Origin: CAYWNA01 sp964459305 | GTDB taxonomy: Bacteria; Planctomycetota; Planctomycetia; Pirellulales; Pirellulaceae | Reading direction: 5' to 3' | DNA: 64,000 nt | NCBI GenBank assembly: GCA_964459305.1 | Contig: CAYWNA010000012.1 | Coordinates: 1 to 64,000 of the forward strand | Part shown: one piece after another, positions 17,601 through 24,542 of the stretch | How the letters are laid out: each line of letters begins with the position of its first letter | Position numbering within the stretch: position 1 is the stretch's first letter | The notes under the pieces: model-generated | What the model saw: the letters and a program-made list of their open reading frames with translations, nothing else | What the model was told of the DNA's origin: nothing | The model's database searches: none | Made by a program: the position numbers and the translations under genes

Positions 17601-19831
17601 TCCAAGGCGGATTCAATGTGGCTCACAGCCTGACGCTCGGTTCGGCCGAGGGGACTGATCTGACGGTCGTGACCGCCAGCCCAATCAATTTCGCTGGCGA
17701 TGCTGATGAGACTCGGTACATCGACGTGACCGTCATGGGCGACGACATCGTGGAAGACAACGAGACGTTCACGATCACCCTGGGCGACGTGACCGGCACC
17801 ACGGTCGAGCAAAACGGCGACATCAACACAGGCGATTCGGCCGAAGGCACGATCAACAACGACGATTCGGCCACGCTGACGATCTCGGCTCCGTCAATCA
17901 CGGAGACGGACGCCGACCAGACCCTGCGCTTCACGGTCGCGCTGGACGCCGAAGTGGAAGAGGGCTTCGACGTGGCCCACGGCCTAGCGCTCGGTTCGGC
18001 CGAGGCCACTGACCTGACGGTCGTAACCGCCAGCCCAATCTCCTTCGTTGGCAATGCGGGTGAAACCCAGGACATCGACGTGACAATCGTGGGGGACGAC
18101 ATCGTCGAGGACAACGAGACCTTCACGATCACGCTGGGCGACGTGACCGGCGCCACGGTCGAGCAAGACGGCGACATCAGCACAGGCGATTCGGCCGAAG
18201 GCACGATCAACAACGACGATTCGGCCACGTTGACGATCTCGGCACCGTCGATTACCGAGACGGACGCCGACCAGACAGTCCGCTTCACGGTCACGCTGGA
18301 CGCCGAAGTGGAAGATGGCTTCGACGTGGCCCACGCCCTGACGCTCGGTTCAGCCGAGGCTACCGATCTGACGGTCGTGACCCCCAGCCCGCTGACGTTC
18401 ACCGGCGCCGCCGGTGAGAAGCAGTACATTGGCGTGACAATCGTGGGCGAGGACTTGGCCGAGGGCGACGAGATGTTCACGATTACGCTGGGAGACGTGA
18501 CGAGCACGAGCGCCGAGCAGGATAATTCGATCACTACGGCCGATTCGGCCGTCGGCACGATTGTCAACGACGACTACGTTCCGGTGCCGCATCCCGGCGG
18601 CCCTTACGTGATCGATGAGGGCGACGAGCTCACTCTGGACGCTTCTCTGACCACCGACACAGACACCGATCCCATTACGCTTATCTACCGCTGGGACGTG
18701 GACGGCGACGGCGACTATGACGAGAACGTGGCGGGAATCAACCCGACGCTGACGCTGACTCAACTGCTGGACCTCGGCCTAGCCGACGGCCCGCACGGCA
18801 ACACGGTTACGGTCCTAGCCAGCGACCGTACGAACTCCACCACAGCGTCGACGACGCTGACGATCAACAATGTCGCTCCGGTGATCACGAACCTTACCAG
18901 TGGGGCCGAGGAATGTGGTAACGCTCACGAGGACGACCCGATTACACTCCGTCTCGATTTCACCGATCCAGGTTGGCCCGACGTCCACACGGTGGCTATC
19001 GACTGGGGCGATGGTAACGTCACTGAGCCACCGCATATCGTGTTCCCGACAGGAGATCGCTTGCTGGAGATCGATCACACTTACGTCGATGGCGGAATCT
19101 ATACGATCACTGTGACGCTCAGCGACGACGACGGGGGTGTTGCGGAAGCGACCGTGCAAGCCGTCATCAGCGGCGTCGGCCTGCACGTGGTCGATGGCGA
19201 GAACGTGCTGCAGATCCTCGGTACGCCGGCTGGCGATCACGTGATGCTGAACCAGACTGGCAGCGGTACGCTGAAAGTTCACGCCGATTTCATCGACGAG
19301 TACCTGCGGGGTGAGACGCGGGACTTCAACCTGGCCGACATCGATCGCATCTTCGCCTTCATGTGCTCGGGCGACGATCACGTGAACGTCTCCAGCAAGA
19401 TCACGCTCGAAACCCTGATCCACGGCAGTGCCGGCAACGACCACCTGAACGGCGGCGGCGGAAGTAACATCCTGTTGGGCGGCTCTGGCAACGATCATCT
19501 GAACGGCGGCAGCGCCCGGGACATTTTGATCGGTGGCGATGGCGCTGATCGCATTGTGGGCAATCCGGGTGAGGACATCCTGATCGGCGGCCGCTTGGGC
19601 GACGAGGTGGACCTCCTTGAGGTCTTGGACCTCTTGGACCGTTGGAATGGCCCTGCGAGCTTCGCCGATCGGGTTGCTGACATGCAGAATGACATTGATT
19701 CCATCTTCGCCGACGATGAGGAAGAGGACACGTTGACCGGAGCGTCGGGCGAGGACTGGTTCGTCACGGGACTTGGCGATGTCGTCACGGACGGTGGCTC
19801 CAAGTCGGGGAAAGGAGGCAAGAAGAAGTAG
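11669..19831 (+). CDS. Giant extracellular multidomain protein, 5'-truncated
   Basis: 2,720 residues, domains in order: BNR/sortilin-like propeller repeats (about 1-250, recurring SPxFAxDQTxF); Tandem-95/cadherin-like repeats (about 260-565, NPVNDEP, APVNDAPVATND); a right-handed beta-helix (about 570-1010); Ig/PKD-like domains (about 1110-1395); Calx-beta domains (about 1397-2300, ending TITNDD or similar) with a LamG-like insert at about 1611-1815; PKD-like domains (about 2305-2510); and Gly-Asp RTX-type repeats near 2584-2640 (GGSGNDHLNGG). Such proteins are secreted adhesins or surface proteins. There is no signal peptide: the only start is GTG at 11669, with no ribosome site, 50 bp after the previous gene. 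The first in-frame stop upstream is at 11522 with no other start between, so the 5' end is probably missing and the gene may be silent. Confidence 0.8.
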   Translation: MFRSLDSGQTWSRSFDGATPGDYNTWDFAVSPGFASDQTVFVVGNNKIHKSVDAGQTWIPVGDSLPEGSHFSLAISPVYAADQTIFDGTYNYGLYRSTDGGGSWTGINSGLPTSPGYPGPSVSDLVISPDFADDQTIFANIAYQGVFRSIDGGTTWMNVHGPVGSYMQSLAISPNYAADQTVFADGHNGIVMTQDGGTTWTQLPTTGLSAGAMTLIVTVSPQFASDGRIFIGTGDGVWTTVVNRVALESNVATVTITVNPVNDEPSFDITALHTVLEDADAQSVANFATNISAGPSNESSQTLTFNITDNTNPVLLSAGPVIASNGTLSYTPAADANGTATITVELTDNGGTANGGDDTSAAKTFDIVVNSVNDEPLAVDDNYTTDEDTPLTISAPGVLANDSDAHGGAPSENNVPLTVTLIDGPDHATSFTLHSDGSFDYTPVADYNGSDIFTYETVDSLGAVSNTAEVPLTIAPVNDAPVATNDAFEIYGDVLNVPADGVLGNDSDIEDDPLAAQLVDLPGKGTVALDPDGSFEYTPGPSFDGIDSFTYQAHDGTEPGNVAAVTITHMLYVRNTNDSGDGSFRWTIDNANTHPSDLVPDVIRFAIGTSPQMIQPTSPLPEITDPVFIDGATQPGFAGTPIVELNGSLTTGGDGLLISAGNSTIRGLVVNRFHRNGIQIAGSGASGNVLIGNYIGLNAAGTAASGNAVNGVLITNGASNNRIGTDGDGVNDAEERNIISGNNKVGVQIQGAGANYNIIAGNYIGMDLTGTTDVPNRKNGIDIRDGASYNLVGTDGSNDPFNVNERNIISGNGYAGMNPNLGGMGVHIFRNVTGNAVAGNYVGTDVTGTVGFPNHGDYGGVAASTNATDIRVGTNGDGIADEVEGNLIAANVGPGVNYWNASNGRIAGNLIGVDANGNALGNGHAGVWLGGGTTTSRVGTNSDGLSDVLEGNAIAFNALAGVMLPDSAGGSNSIRGNSIHSNGGLGIDLGDSGITPNDPGDADTGPNNLQNFPMLSVAEPGAATHVVGTLNSQADTTFILDFYANTTADPSGYGEGQRFLGLLAVLTDSAGDASFDLTLPAATTYGEMITATATASDSSTSEFSAAQLANSLPTVTVDNTGVTVDEGLPALNAGTFADVDPGTVVTITASTGTVEQVGSQAGTWNWSFDTIDGPDESQTVTITATDSDGAETSTTFELVVNNLAPVVTAAGDQTADEGALTTFSLGSFTDPGDDDPWQVTVASGDSTTDDTFTVSSTGDLGTLAHTYADDGLYTVTVTLQEDNGTGASGADAFQVIVANVAPYFEAGSNETIWPDVLGHFEREIDFTDPGTLDEHTVKVDWDGDAVVDETFTVPVGDRSFVIDNTYTQAGMYTVNVTVEDDDGGSHSDSFDVTVILAEVEFTAATYSDHEGAGTSTVVTLERSSDTVMSEVLVTITGGTALGAGVDYDSSSFPLTVTFDVGESTKAVPVPIVQENLVELDETITFEVTAISNATIADQKTAELTVTNDDNASVSIGNASATEADDLEFTVTLSNPVDVDTIISYSTADGTATTSDSDYTAQSNETITIDAGEMTGTITVATTADNVVEADENLTVLIESVNAEGRAVWDPESGGHLVLELLGDGNTLDTSGQGNDATIVGTVLYVPGHDGTGQAFAMNDVGYLRVDNHQNLPSGADPRSLTMWVHTNAQSWAGDANTIFHTGAVGQFMRSFAVDMSTYPDLEFYSWANDLVVNTGAPLEGWIHVAATYDGSDLSVWIDGNPKGSKTLGAINTPAADPVYVGYAPISAQFIFNSYIDDVRFYDDALTEEQLQQLVTHGDVAATGTITNDDSATITVANVSQAESDTGTTFTFNVTLSNDVQGGLTVAIDTGDGSATTADNDYVANTGGLLTFDGTLGEIEPFQVTVTGDTKVEVDETFDVLLGALSNIDPTAADDIITIDGTGTIENDDSAALTISTPSITETDVNQTVRFTVTLDAAVQGGFNVAHSLTLGSAEGTDLTVVTASPINFAGDADETRYIDVTVMGDDIVEDNETFTITLGDVTGTTVEQNGDINTGDSAEGTINNDDSATLTISAPSITETDADQTLRFTVALDAEVEEGFDVAHGLALGSAEATDLTVVTASPISFVGNAGETQDIDVTIVGDDIVEDNETFTITLGDVTGATVEQDGDISTGDSAEGTINNDDSATLTISAPSITETDADQTVRFTVTLDAEVEDGFDVAHALTLGSAEATDLTVVTPSPLTFTGAAGEKQYIGVTIVGEDLAEGDEMFTITLGDVTSTSAEQDNSITTADSAVGTIVNDDYVPVPHPGGPYVIDEGDELTLDASLTTDTDTDPITLIYRWDVDGDGDYDENVAGINPTLTLTQLLDLGLADGPHGNTVTVLASDRTNSTTASTTLTINNVAPVITNLTSGAEECGNAHEDDPITLRLDFTDPGWPDVHTVAIDWGDGNVTEPPHIVFPTGDRLLEIDHTYVDGGIYTITVTLSDDDGGVAEATVQAVISGVGLHVVDGENVLQILGTPAGDHVMLNQTGSGTLKVHADFIDEYLRGETRDFNLADIDRIFAFMCSGDDHVNVSSKITLETLIHGSAGNDHLNGGGGSNILLGGSGNDHLNGGSARDILIGGDGADRIVGNPGEDILIGGRLGDEVDLLEVLDLLDRWNGPASFADRVADMQNDIDSIFADDEEEDTLTGASGEDWFVTGLGDVVTDGGSKSGKGGKKK
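17521..18580 (+). repeat. Three tandem 354-bp Calx-beta coding repeats
   Basis: Inside the giant gene, three adjacent units encode 118-residue Calx-beta domains that are very similar at DNA level. The phrase CGGAGACGGA recurs at 17547 and 17901, and its variant at 18255: an exact 354-bp period. Units 2 and 3 are nearly identical; unit 1 is more diverged. Such repeats can expand or contract by recombination. Confidence 0.85.
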
Positions 19832-19886
19832 ACCACCGCTTCCCGAGCGACCTTGAATCGCATACGTTGCCCTGATTCAATTCGCA

Positions 19887-21002
19887 TCAAAGGGCCGCGA
19901 TTACGGCATCTGCCACATCGGTTGTGCTTGCGGTTCCTCCCTGGTCGACGGGAAGGTATTTGCCGTCGGCCAGCACCTGTTCTACGGCTTTTTCGATTCG
20001 ATCGGTCGCCTCGCTGGCGGACTTGTCGTTGTGTCGTTCGGCCAGCCAATGGAACATCATGGCTGCGGATAGAATCATGGCGATTGGGTTTGCGACGTTC
20101 TGCCCGGCCAACGTGGGCGCCGTGCCGTGTGACGGCTGAAATAGTCCGTGTTCGTCGCCAATCTCTGCGGATGGCGCAAGCCCCAGACCGCCGACGATGG
20201 CTGCGCCCAAATCCGAAAGAATGTCGCCAAACTGGTTTTCCATGACCAGGACGTCGTAGGCCGATGGATTCTGAACCATGTAAAGACTCATCGCATCGAC
20301 GTAAGCCGCCTCGGCGACGATATCCGGGTACTGGTCGGCAACCTCGAAGAAGACCTGCCGGAAGAAGGCGAGGCTGCGGAAAATATTTGCTTTGTCCACA
20401 CAGGTGACGGTACGCTGGCCATCCAACGGCCGGCCGCCGCGCCTGGTCGCCAGTTTGAACGCACAATCGACGACCCTGCGTGTCCCTTCGCGCGTGATGA
20501 CCATGGTATCCGTGGCAACGTCGTTCCCGACAATGCAGCCACCGCCGAAGGAGGCGAACAAACCTTCCAGATTTTCGCGGACTATGACAAGATCAATGCC
20601 CGCCTCGGCCGTGTTCAGCGGCGATTTGACGCCCGGAAACAACTTGACCGGCCGAATTGCCGCCTGTAGCTCAAGCGCCCGCCGCAGTCCCATCATCATG
20701 TCCGGCTGCACCTCGGTGCCGTCCGGCTTCCGCACGTCGGGCAAGCCGATCGCCGAAAGCAGTACAGCGTCGGCGCGCAGGCAGTCGTCGAGCACATCGG
20801 CCGGCAGTGCCGTTCCCGTTTTTCGATAGAGTTCCGAACCGGCCTCGTGTTCGGTGACCTGCGTGTTCAGTTCCGACACGCCGTCAACCACGTGCTCCAG
20901 CACTCGGATCGTCGCGTCCATAATTTCCGGCCCAATCCCGTCTCCAGGCAATGCTACAACTTGATAAGAACCCATCTCGGTTTTCGACTCCTTTGGTTTC
21001 AA
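19887..21002 (-). CDS. Isocitrate/isopropylmalate dehydrogenase family enzyme
   Basis: 371 residues, full length for the decarboxylating beta-hydroxyacid dehydrogenase family, which oxidises and decarboxylates 2R,3S-hydroxyacids with NAD(P) and a divalent metal. Visible signatures: the N-terminal ALPGDGIGPEIM; RENLEGLFASFGGG; the lysine in DKANIFRS; the metal-site region DAMSLYMVQNPSAYDVLV then ENQFGDILSD; and the cofactor loop SHGTAPTLAGQNVANPIAM. At the position of the catalytic Tyr (Tyr in RELTGGIY of isopropylmalate dehydrogenases) there is Phe 149, which is unusual. The substrate cannot be named; no leu or other pathway genes are beside it. Its start overlaps the stop of the upstream cyclase gene by 4 bases (ATGA), so the two are co-translated. 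Confidence 0.85.
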   Translation of the reverse strand: MKPKESKTEMGSYQVVALPGDGIGPEIMDATIRVLEHVVDGVSELNTQVTEHEAGSELYRKTGTALPADVLDDCLRADAVLLSAIGLPDVRKPDGTEVQPDMMMGLRRALELQAAIRPVKLFPGVKSPLNTAEAGIDLVIVRENLEGLFASFGGGCIVGNDVATDTMVITREGTRRVVDCAFKLATRRGGRPLDGQRTVTCVDKANIFRSLAFFRQVFFEVADQYPDIVAEAAYVDAMSLYMVQNPSAYDVLVMENQFGDILSDLGAAIVGGLGLAPSAEIGDEHGLFQPSHGTAPTLAGQNVANPIAMILSAAMMFHWLAERHNDKSASEATDRIEKAVEQVLADGKYLPVDQGGTASTTDVADAVIAAL

Positions 21003-21640
21003 CGGTTTGTATTCTCGATGGCGATCGCTCGGGCTGGGCTACCGTCGCCATCGGTGATCTTGAGCGGTAACGCGACGAATTCGACCACTTCGGAACGGAT
21101 TTTGTCCAAATGCGCCAGCCCCTCGACGATCGTGACGTTGCCACCAAGCAGCGTCCTATGCACTTCGGTCAGTTCCGTCCGGTTGTTTACATCGGCCACC
21201 GAGGGCGGCTCGACGCCGATCAATGCTATTCGCCTTTCGACAAGCCAGCGCGCCAACTCGACGGAAATTCGCGGTAGCTCATTCCGATATGCATCGGTTC
21301 CCGCTCGCTGATGCCAGTCCGTACGCAAAAGCAGCCGATCGCCTGGCTGGATCTGGTCGGCCCACGGCTGCAATCGGTCGATACCAAGCAGTTCCCGCGA
21401 TTGGACCGGCGTCAAGTCAAGGACTCTTGCCGGACCGCAGCAAGCTTCCAGCGGCTGCCGATCGATGCCGGCCGCACCATCCACAAAATGCCGCGGCGCA
21501 TCCATGTGCGTCCCGCAGTGGGAATAGAGGGTCAACGTTGTGGCATTCCACCCATGCTCCGCTATTGTCTTTTCTGTCGTCACGCTCGCGCCGCGCAGAT
21601 CGTTGTTGATGGGCATAGTAAGGTCAATGATTCTCGTCAT
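20999..21640 (-). CDS. Cyclase/kynurenine-formamidase-like metal hydrolase
   Basis: 213 residues, usual length of the cyclase family (PF04199 type). The metal-binding signature HCGTHMDAPRHF is at residues about 41-52, and the conserved end (VEFVALPLKITDGDGSPARA) is present. Members include arylformamidases and polyketide-type cyclases, so the substrate is open. The stop overlaps the start of the isopropylmalate-dehydrogenase-like gene, pointing to a two-gene operon transcribed leftwards, perhaps a small hydroxyacid or lactone catabolic pair (inferred). Start at ATG 21640. Confidence 0.88.
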   Translation of the reverse strand: MTRIIDLTMPINNDLRGASVTTEKTIAEHGWNATTLTLYSHCGTHMDAPRHFVDGAAGIDRQPLEACCGPARVLDLTPVQSRELLGIDRLQPWADQIQPGDRLLLRTDWHQRAGTDAYRNELPRISVELARWLVERRIALIGVEPPSVADVNNRTELTEVHRTLLGGNVTIVEGLAHLDKIRSEVVEFVALPLKITDGDGSPARAIAIENTNR

Positions 21641-21731
21641 CTCATTCCCTTCGGATTTCGTCGTGAATCCGCCACATCGCGGAGCCTACGCCTTGCTTTC
21701 CAGGGTCGTGTGTGGTGACTTCTTCTGGCAT

Positions 21732-21793
21732 GTAGCTGAATTCGCAAGAATTCAGGGCAGCGGACGGTTCTGAATTCTTGTGAATTTGGCTAC
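21732..21793. repeat. Diverged variant of the 24-bp-arm hairpin repeat
   Basis: Arms 21732-21755 and 21770-21793, both 24 bp with 21 of 24 positions pairing. The tips keep the family ends (GTAGC and GGCTAC) and the spacing, but the inner part is AT-richer (AATTCGCAAGAATTCAG). It lacks the C-C and G-G mismatches of the main group. Confidence 0.75.
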
Positions 21794-21998
21794 CGTGACG
21801 ATCACCATAGAACTTTGCCACTCACCCACGGTTCCCATCGTGGTATCGCGGCAAGTTCTTTGGTACAGTCAGATTACAGCGAATGGCTGTGCGGAATCTT
21901 CAAATGATAGTCGCTGCGACCGTCTGAGCCAATGATCCATGCACTCACAAGCGGCGAATGACTACGGATCTGCGCCGAGAATAGACCCCGGAATCATG

Positions 21999-22065
21999 GT
22001 AGCTGAAGTCGCCAGACTTTGGCCCCTTGACATGGGAAGAACCAAACTCTGGCGAGTTCGGCTAC
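21999..22065 (-). repeat. Dispersed hairpin repeat, copy 4 (reverse orientation)
   Basis: Arms 21999-22022 and 22042-22065. The right arm, read on the minus strand, is identical to the left arm of copies 1-3, so this copy is inverted relative to them. The same two mismatched pairs are kept, plus one extra mismatch at pair 6. Confidence 0.86.
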
Positions 22066-22156
22066 ATCGAGTGAATCCCGGAGTGATTTCGGCGGCGAAT
22101 GACTGAGACAAACAAGAATGACTACCGTTCAAACCTCCAAGACCGGAGAGATTGCC

Positions 22157-23551
22157 ATGTCGACAAGACACACAGTCACACGTAGGGCATTTCTGAAGCG
22201 AGCTTCCGTTTCGGCTGGGCTGGCGATTGCCGCGCCGGCCATCGTTCCCGGCTCGGCGTTGGGCGCGAAAGCCAGGGCCGCCGCCGGCGATCGTATCACG
22301 GTCGGAATGATCGGTGTCGGACGCCAGGCGTACATTGTCAATCTGCAGCGACAGTTCCTGAAGATGCCCGATGTACAAATCGTCGCGGTGTGTGATGTCG
22401 ATCGCTGGCGCCTGGAGCAGGGAAAGAAGATCGTCGAAGACTGCTACGGCCACCAGAAGCCGTCGGGCAACTACTCCGGTTGCACTACGTACAACGACTT
22501 TCGCGAAGTGCTGGCTCGCGACGATATCGACGCGGTGATGATTTCCACGCCGGATCACTGGCACACGCCGATAGCGGTCGCCGCCGCCGAAGCCGGCAAG
22601 CATGTATCGCTGGAAAAACCGATCACACGGACCATCGCCGAAGGTCAAGCGATTGTCGATGCGATGCGAAAGCATGACCGCGTGTTTCGGATGGATAGCG
22701 AAATGCGATCGATGTCCAGCTTCCACCGCATGGCCGAACTGGTTCGCAACGGTCGTCTGGGCAAAATCAAGGCAGTTCGGGTCGGCGTGCCGGCCGGTGA
22801 TAACGTAGATTGCCCGGTAACCCCCGATATGCCGGTGCCGGAAGATTTGGATTACGACGCGTGGCAGGGTCCCGCTCCTCGGGCCCCTTACACGTTACAA
22901 CGAGTCCACACGCCAAAACAGTTTGGCCGCCCAGGCTGGATGCGAAACCTGAATTATTGCGACGGGATGATCACCAACTGGGGCACTCATTTCTTCGATG
23001 TCGCCCAATGGTGCTTTGGCACCGAACGCACCGGCCCCGTGGAAATCGAAGGACACGGCGTGTGGCCGCCAGCCGGCAAGCTGTGGAATGTGTTGAAAAC
23101 GTTCGAGGTGACTTACCGATTCGCCGACGGCACACCTTGTTACTACGAGAACACGCGAAACGAGGAGATTTCGGGAGCCCTCGGGCCGTGTTCGGCCTAT
23201 GTCAAGTTCGAGGGTACGGAAGGATGGATCTACGGTGCCTTTGGCGGGCCGCAGGAACTTCGGTTCACCGCAGAGCCCAAATCTGTGCTCGATTCAAAGA
23301 TCGGCCGGAACGAGCTCCATTTTCCGCTGAAGTCTGACAAGCAGGACTTCATCGACGCGGTGAAGACGGGCGGGAAAACGTTGGAAGATGAAGAAGTCGG
23401 CCACCGAACCACCTCGCTATGTCATCTCGGTCACATCGCGATCCACACGGGCCAGAAGCTCAAATGGGAGCCGGAGAAAGAATGCTTCATCGGCAACGAC
23501 GCGGCCAACGAGTATCTCGACAAGCCGATCCACGCACCGCCGACAACTTGA
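22157..23551 (+). CDS. Tat-secreted Gfo/Idh/MocA family oxidoreductase
   Basis: 464 residues from ATG 22157, which has GGAGAG a few bases upstream; an in-frame ATG at 22118 has no ribosome site and would bury the signal. The N-terminus is a twin-arginine signal (TRRAFLKRASVSAG then a hydrophobic stretch ending SALGAKARA). The Rossmann motif is VGMIGVGRQAYI; the family motifs STPDHWHTPIAV and VSLEKPITRT follow. Members use NAD(P) to oxidise or isomerise sugars and inositols; secreted versions are expanded in planctomycetes and are probably part of glycan processing. The sugar is unknown. It stands alone, rightward, with a 255-bp gap to the sigma factor gene. Confidence 0.92.
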   Translation: MSTRHTVTRRAFLKRASVSAGLAIAAPAIVPGSALGAKARAAAGDRITVGMIGVGRQAYIVNLQRQFLKMPDVQIVAVCDVDRWRLEQGKKIVEDCYGHQKPSGNYSGCTTYNDFREVLARDDIDAVMISTPDHWHTPIAVAAAEAGKHVSLEKPITRTIAEGQAIVDAMRKHDRVFRMDSEMRSMSSFHRMAELVRNGRLGKIKAVRVGVPAGDNVDCPVTPDMPVPEDLDYDAWQGPAPRAPYTLQRVHTPKQFGRPGWMRNLNYCDGMITNWGTHFFDVAQWCFGTERTGPVEIEGHGVWPPAGKLWNVLKTFEVTYRFADGTPCYYENTRNEEISGALGPCSAYVKFEGTEGWIYGAFGGPQELRFTAEPKSVLDSKIGRNELHFPLKSDKQDFIDAVKTGGKTLEDEEVGHRTTSLCHLGHIAIHTGQKLKWEPEKECFIGNDAANEYLDKPIHAPPTT

Positions 23552-23652
23552 CGCGGGAAAGAGCTCAACCATAGGGGACCGCATTTCGACCTCGAGCCGC
23601 CGTGCCTCATGCCGGCGGCCCCCGTGATTCTGTTCTTGGCCTTGGTGCCATC

Positions 23653-23711
23653 CGTGTGTTTCTATCCGTGTGCGTTCCGCAATCGACTGCGCACACGGAT
23701 AGGAACACACG
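23653..23711. repeat. 22-bp-arm hairpin in the gap before the sigma factor gene
   Basis: Arms 23653-23674 and 23690-23711 pair at 21 of 22 positions around a 15-base loop (arms contain CTATCCGTGTGCG and its complement). It lies about 100 bp after the oxidoreductase stop. It is too AT-poor downstream for a clear terminator, and resembles an intergenic repeat. Confidence 0.75.
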
Positions 23712-23806
23712 AATATCCAGAAGACACGAGAATTTCTTGTGGTTTTCCATTCAACGAAATCTGCTCTTCGCGCATATAGACGGGTAAAGGCACCGGGGAA
23801 TGCGGC

Positions 23807-24379
23807 ATGAACCAGGCAAGTGCGTCGGATGAACGGCTTATGGGCCAGGTGGCTCAAGGGAACCGCGAGCACCTGGAAATCCTGGTCCGTCGCCATGCCA
23901 GTCCGTTGTTGACGTACATCGAGCGAATGGTCGGTGACCACCATCGAGCGGAAGAGCTGTTCCAGGACGTGTTTTTGGCGGTCTGGGTCAAACGGCGGAC
24001 GTACCGGTTTCCGCGGACTTTCCGTTCGTGGCTGTTTGCCATCGCGACGAACCGCTGCCGTGAGGCATTCCGCCGCGTGCGACCAATGGATGTGCTGCCA
24101 CCCCAGGAATTGGCCGGTGCGGCCCCAGCGTCTTCGGGTCCGACACCGGCCGAGGCGGCTGTTGCCACGGAGACGGCCAACCTGGTGGCTGCGGCCGTTG
24201 CGCAACTTCCGCCCGGGCAGCGAACGGTCGTGGTCCTGCGGAACTGGAACGGGCTTTCCTTCGCCGAGATCGCCGAGGTCGTCGGTCGTAGCGAAGGCAC
24301 GGTTCGGTCGAACATGCACCACGCCCTAGCGGGCATTCGCCGTTACTTGGAACCGCGTATGAGGAGTGACGACATCTGA
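23807..24379 (+). CDS. ECF-type RNA polymerase sigma factor
   Basis: 190 residues. Region 2 is visible (LLTYIERMVGDHHRAEELFQ, then FRSWLFAIATNRCREAFRR), and region 4 with its helix-turn-helix (LPPGQRTVVVLR, FAEIAEVVGRSEGTVRSNMH). A Pro/Ala-rich linker joins the two. The ATG at 23807 has GGGGAA 6 bases upstream. ECF factors direct RNA polymerase to a stress or surface-signalling regulon and are held by an anti-sigma partner, normally encoded next door. Here the next gene starts 163 bp downstream and has an anti-sigma-like cytoplasmic head, so it is the probable partner. Confidence 0.95.
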   Translation: MNQASASDERLMGQVAQGNREHLEILVRRHASPLLTYIERMVGDHHRAEELFQDVFLAVWVKRRTYRFPRTFRSWLFAIATNRCREAFRRVRPMDVLPPQELAGAAPASSGPTPAEAAVATETANLVAAAVAQLPPGQRTVVVLRNWNGLSFAEIAEVVGRSEGTVRSNMHHALAGIRRYLEPRMRSDDI

Positions 24380-24405
24380 CACGCTGTAGAGCGGAATTGG
24401 TGAGA

Positions 24406-24458
24406 AGAAAATGGGCAAGAATATTTGCGGCAAGAAAATGGGAGAAGATGTTCTTGCC
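24406..24458 (+). repeat. Short direct and inverted repeat after the sigma factor gene
   Basis: The 11-mer AAGAAAATGGG occurs twice about 27 bp apart. GGCAAGA (24429-24435) pairs with TCTTGCC (24452-24458). This could be a weak attenuator between the sigma factor and macroglobulin genes, or an intergenic repeat. Confidence 0.5.
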
Positions 24459-24542
24459 TCCTCCTTGTTCTGAAAGCGCCCTGCGCCCTTAGAACGCTGT
24501 GATTGAATTCCATTCCGGATAGACGAATATCGGAGCTTGGCC

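Larger units (their letters stand above)
21641..22156. other. 516-bp divergent intergenic region with two hairpin repeats
   Basis: Between the cyclase gene (leftward) and the oxidoreductase gene (rightward). No coding frame with gene-like character is seen. It holds the repeats at 21732-21793 and 21999-22065, and must contain promoters for both flanking genes, none of which I can place with confidence. Confidence 0.6.

Noticed and set aside
16454..17812. A 452-codon minus-strand open frame inside the giant gene
   Set aside because: Antisense of the Calx-beta and LamG coding region, arising from its biased codons.
17521..18580. The regularly spaced repeats as a possible CRISPR array
   Set aside because: The period is 354 bp and the repeats are in-frame protein domains.
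23653..23711. Hairpin as rho-independent terminator of the oxidoreductase gene
   Set aside because: No T-run follows the stem and it lies about 100 bp after the stop; an intergenic repeat is more likely.
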